6,083 nt of DNA, from NCBI GenBank assembly GCA_030746455.1, contig JASLMQ010000351.1, positions 1 through 6,083 of the forward strand, written 5' to 3'. The DNA is from Candidatus Latescibacterota bacterium (lineage in GTDB: Bacteria > Latescibacterota > UBA2968 > GCA-2709665). Position numbers and translations under genes: made by a program. The notes beneath the pieces were generated by a model. It was not told where the DNA came from. It saw only the letters and a list, made by a program, of their open reading frames with translations, and made no database searches. This document shows, piece by piece, positions 5,070-6,083 of the stretch. The number at the start of each line of letters is the position of its first letter. Position 1 is the first letter of the stretch.

Positions 5070-6083
5070 TTGTCTACGGGGGACACCATCACCTACAAGC
5101 AGGGCGGTATCTGCTTCCGAGTCGATGACAACAGGCCGGCCCACCAGTGGACGGCCTTCGCCGAGATCTTCGACCGACATGGGTACAAGTTCTGTGCCGC
5201 GCTGTGCCCGGCCCGCATGATCGACGACGCGGACTACCTCGACCTGGTCAGGAAGCTCCAGTCCGGGGGCCACGAGGTCATGGATCACACCCCGATCCAC
5301 AGCGTCGACAAGCTCCCGCTTCGCCCGGAAGCCGATGCCGATGCGTGGCGGCGGCTGCCCGGCGTCGACCACGTCGACGACGAGTTCATCTACCTCACCT
5401 ACGAGCCGATCGCAGCCGGCAGCTACCCCACGGGTTCCGCCGACGTCAGCGGGAAGGTGATTTCGGCCGGCCGACCCGGTGATCTGGCCGACATGGGTCC
5501 CCCGAAGTACTTCGCCCTCTGGCTGCCGGACCTGGACACCGTCTGCCGGTTCGACGAGAAGGCGGAGAAGGACGGCACGACGATCGAGCTGCGCAGCTTC
5601 TGGGGGGAAGACAATGTCGCTCTCGGTACGCACAAAGGCGTCACCTATCACAAGCTGCAGAAGGAAGACGTCCGGATCACGCTCGACGCGCGCAAGCGAC
5701 TTGCCGAGACCTCGCTGGAACTATTCGAGGCCTGTGGACTCGAGCGCCCCGTCACCTGGATCCAACCCGGGTCGGGCGGATGCTCCAACTTCGACCGCGA
5801 GGCGGCCCGCACCTGTTTTGGGGACCTGTACGACTACGTGTCGGCGGCGACCTATCCGGACCGGTCCCTCAAGTGCTACAACGAGCACGACCCGCTTGGG
5901 GACAAGCGCTTCGGAATGATGTGGGGCAACTTCAACGACGAAGCAAAGGACCTCGACTGGAACAAGAAACGCATTGCCGACGGGGTGGCGAAGCACCACG
6001 TGCTGATCGGTCACAGCCACTTCGCCGAGGGCGTGATGCCCGACGGCTGGGACGGCTACCTGAGGCGGGTGGACGCGATCCTC
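5070..6083 (+). CDS. Polysaccharide deacetylase, NodB-homology family (3' end beyond the window)
   Basis: 338 codons are present and the frame is still open at the window end. The TTG start at 5070 is chosen from GGAGGA (5055-5060), nine bases upstream, and because no in-frame ATG or GTG precedes the conserved region. Motif 1 is RVDD with D19-D20, and motif 2 is HTPIH with H73 and H77. Together these give the Asp-His-His metal site of carbohydrate esterase family 4, which removes acetyl groups from N-acetylated sugars. IQPGSG (231-236) sits where the substrate-groove motif RxPxG is expected, and IGHSH (313-317) supplies the late catalytic-type histidine. About 150 residues separate motif 2 from the third motif, much more than in compact NodB domains, so an insertion domain is likely at roughly 85-205. 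No signal peptide is visible at this start, so the protein would be cytosolic or exported by another route. The sugar substrate is unknown. Confidence 0.85.
   Translation, partial: MSTGDTITYKQGGICFRVDDNRPAHQWTAFAEIFDRHGYKFCAALCPARMIDDADYLDLVRKLQSGGHEVMDHTPIHSVDKLPLRPEADADAWRRLPGVDHVDDEFIYLTYEPIAAGSYPTGSADVSGKVISAGRPGDLADMGPPKYFALWLPDLDTVCRFDEKAEKDGTTIELRSFWGEDNVALGTHKGVTYHKLQKEDVRITLDARKRLAETSLELFEACGLERPVTWIQPGSGGCSNFDREAARTCFGDLYDYVSAATYPDRSLKCYNEHDPLGDKRFGMMWGNFNDEAKDLDWNKKRIADGVAKHHVLIGHSHFAEGVMPDGWDGYLRRVDAIL

Overview
This is a GC-rich bacterial window in which all seven genes lie on the + strand. The first and last genes run off the window edges. The gene mix is a dockerin-like secreted-protein tail, an M29-type metalloenzyme, a UroD-superfamily protein, a paired HD-domain protein and ferredoxin, and a polysaccharide deacetylase. 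This mix is typical of uncultivated, polymer-degrading anaerobic or microaerophilic lineages such as Latescibacterota, Poribacteria or Planctomycetota. That assignment is an inference from gene content and protein style; there is no marker gene here to settle it.

Layout. Positions 1-195 hold the 3' end of a secreted protein that finishes in two calcium-binding dockerin-like loops. Positions 196-410 are non-coding and carry a good sigma70-type promoter with an inverted repeat over its -35 element. Positions 411-1968 are a two-gene unit: a zinc-ribbon plus HD-domain protein, followed 19 nt later by a ferredoxin with a C-terminal cysteine-containing domain. Positions 1969-2290 are non-coding. 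They contain four successive stem-loops, ending in a strong intrinsic terminator that runs directly into the next promoter. Positions 2291-4891 are a probable three-gene unit with 42-nt gaps: an M29-aminopeptidase/dihydroxypyridine-dioxygenase-like metalloenzyme, a UroD/corrinoid-methyltransferase-like protein, and a small soluble protein resembling the cytoplasmic parts of the stator protein MotA without its membrane helices. After a weak hairpin and another promoter, positions 5070-6083 hold most of a NodB-type polysaccharide deacetylase with a TTG start.

How it works together. All three transcription units appear to start from promoters of one design: a TTG-containing -35 box, exactly 17 nt, then TATCTT. 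Twice the promoter begins in the tail of the hairpin that ends the previous unit. The HD protein and ferredoxin look like a redox-linked pair. The M29-like and UroD-like proteins are probably two steps acting on one small organic substrate, but nothing in the sequence identifies that substrate. The most unusual items are the MotA-like soluble protein, the hairpin that pairs exactly with the ribosome-binding site of the M29-like gene, and the repeated promoter design. I found no clear new multi-gene defence or mobile system, and no tRNA, rRNA, CRISPR array or insertion sequence.
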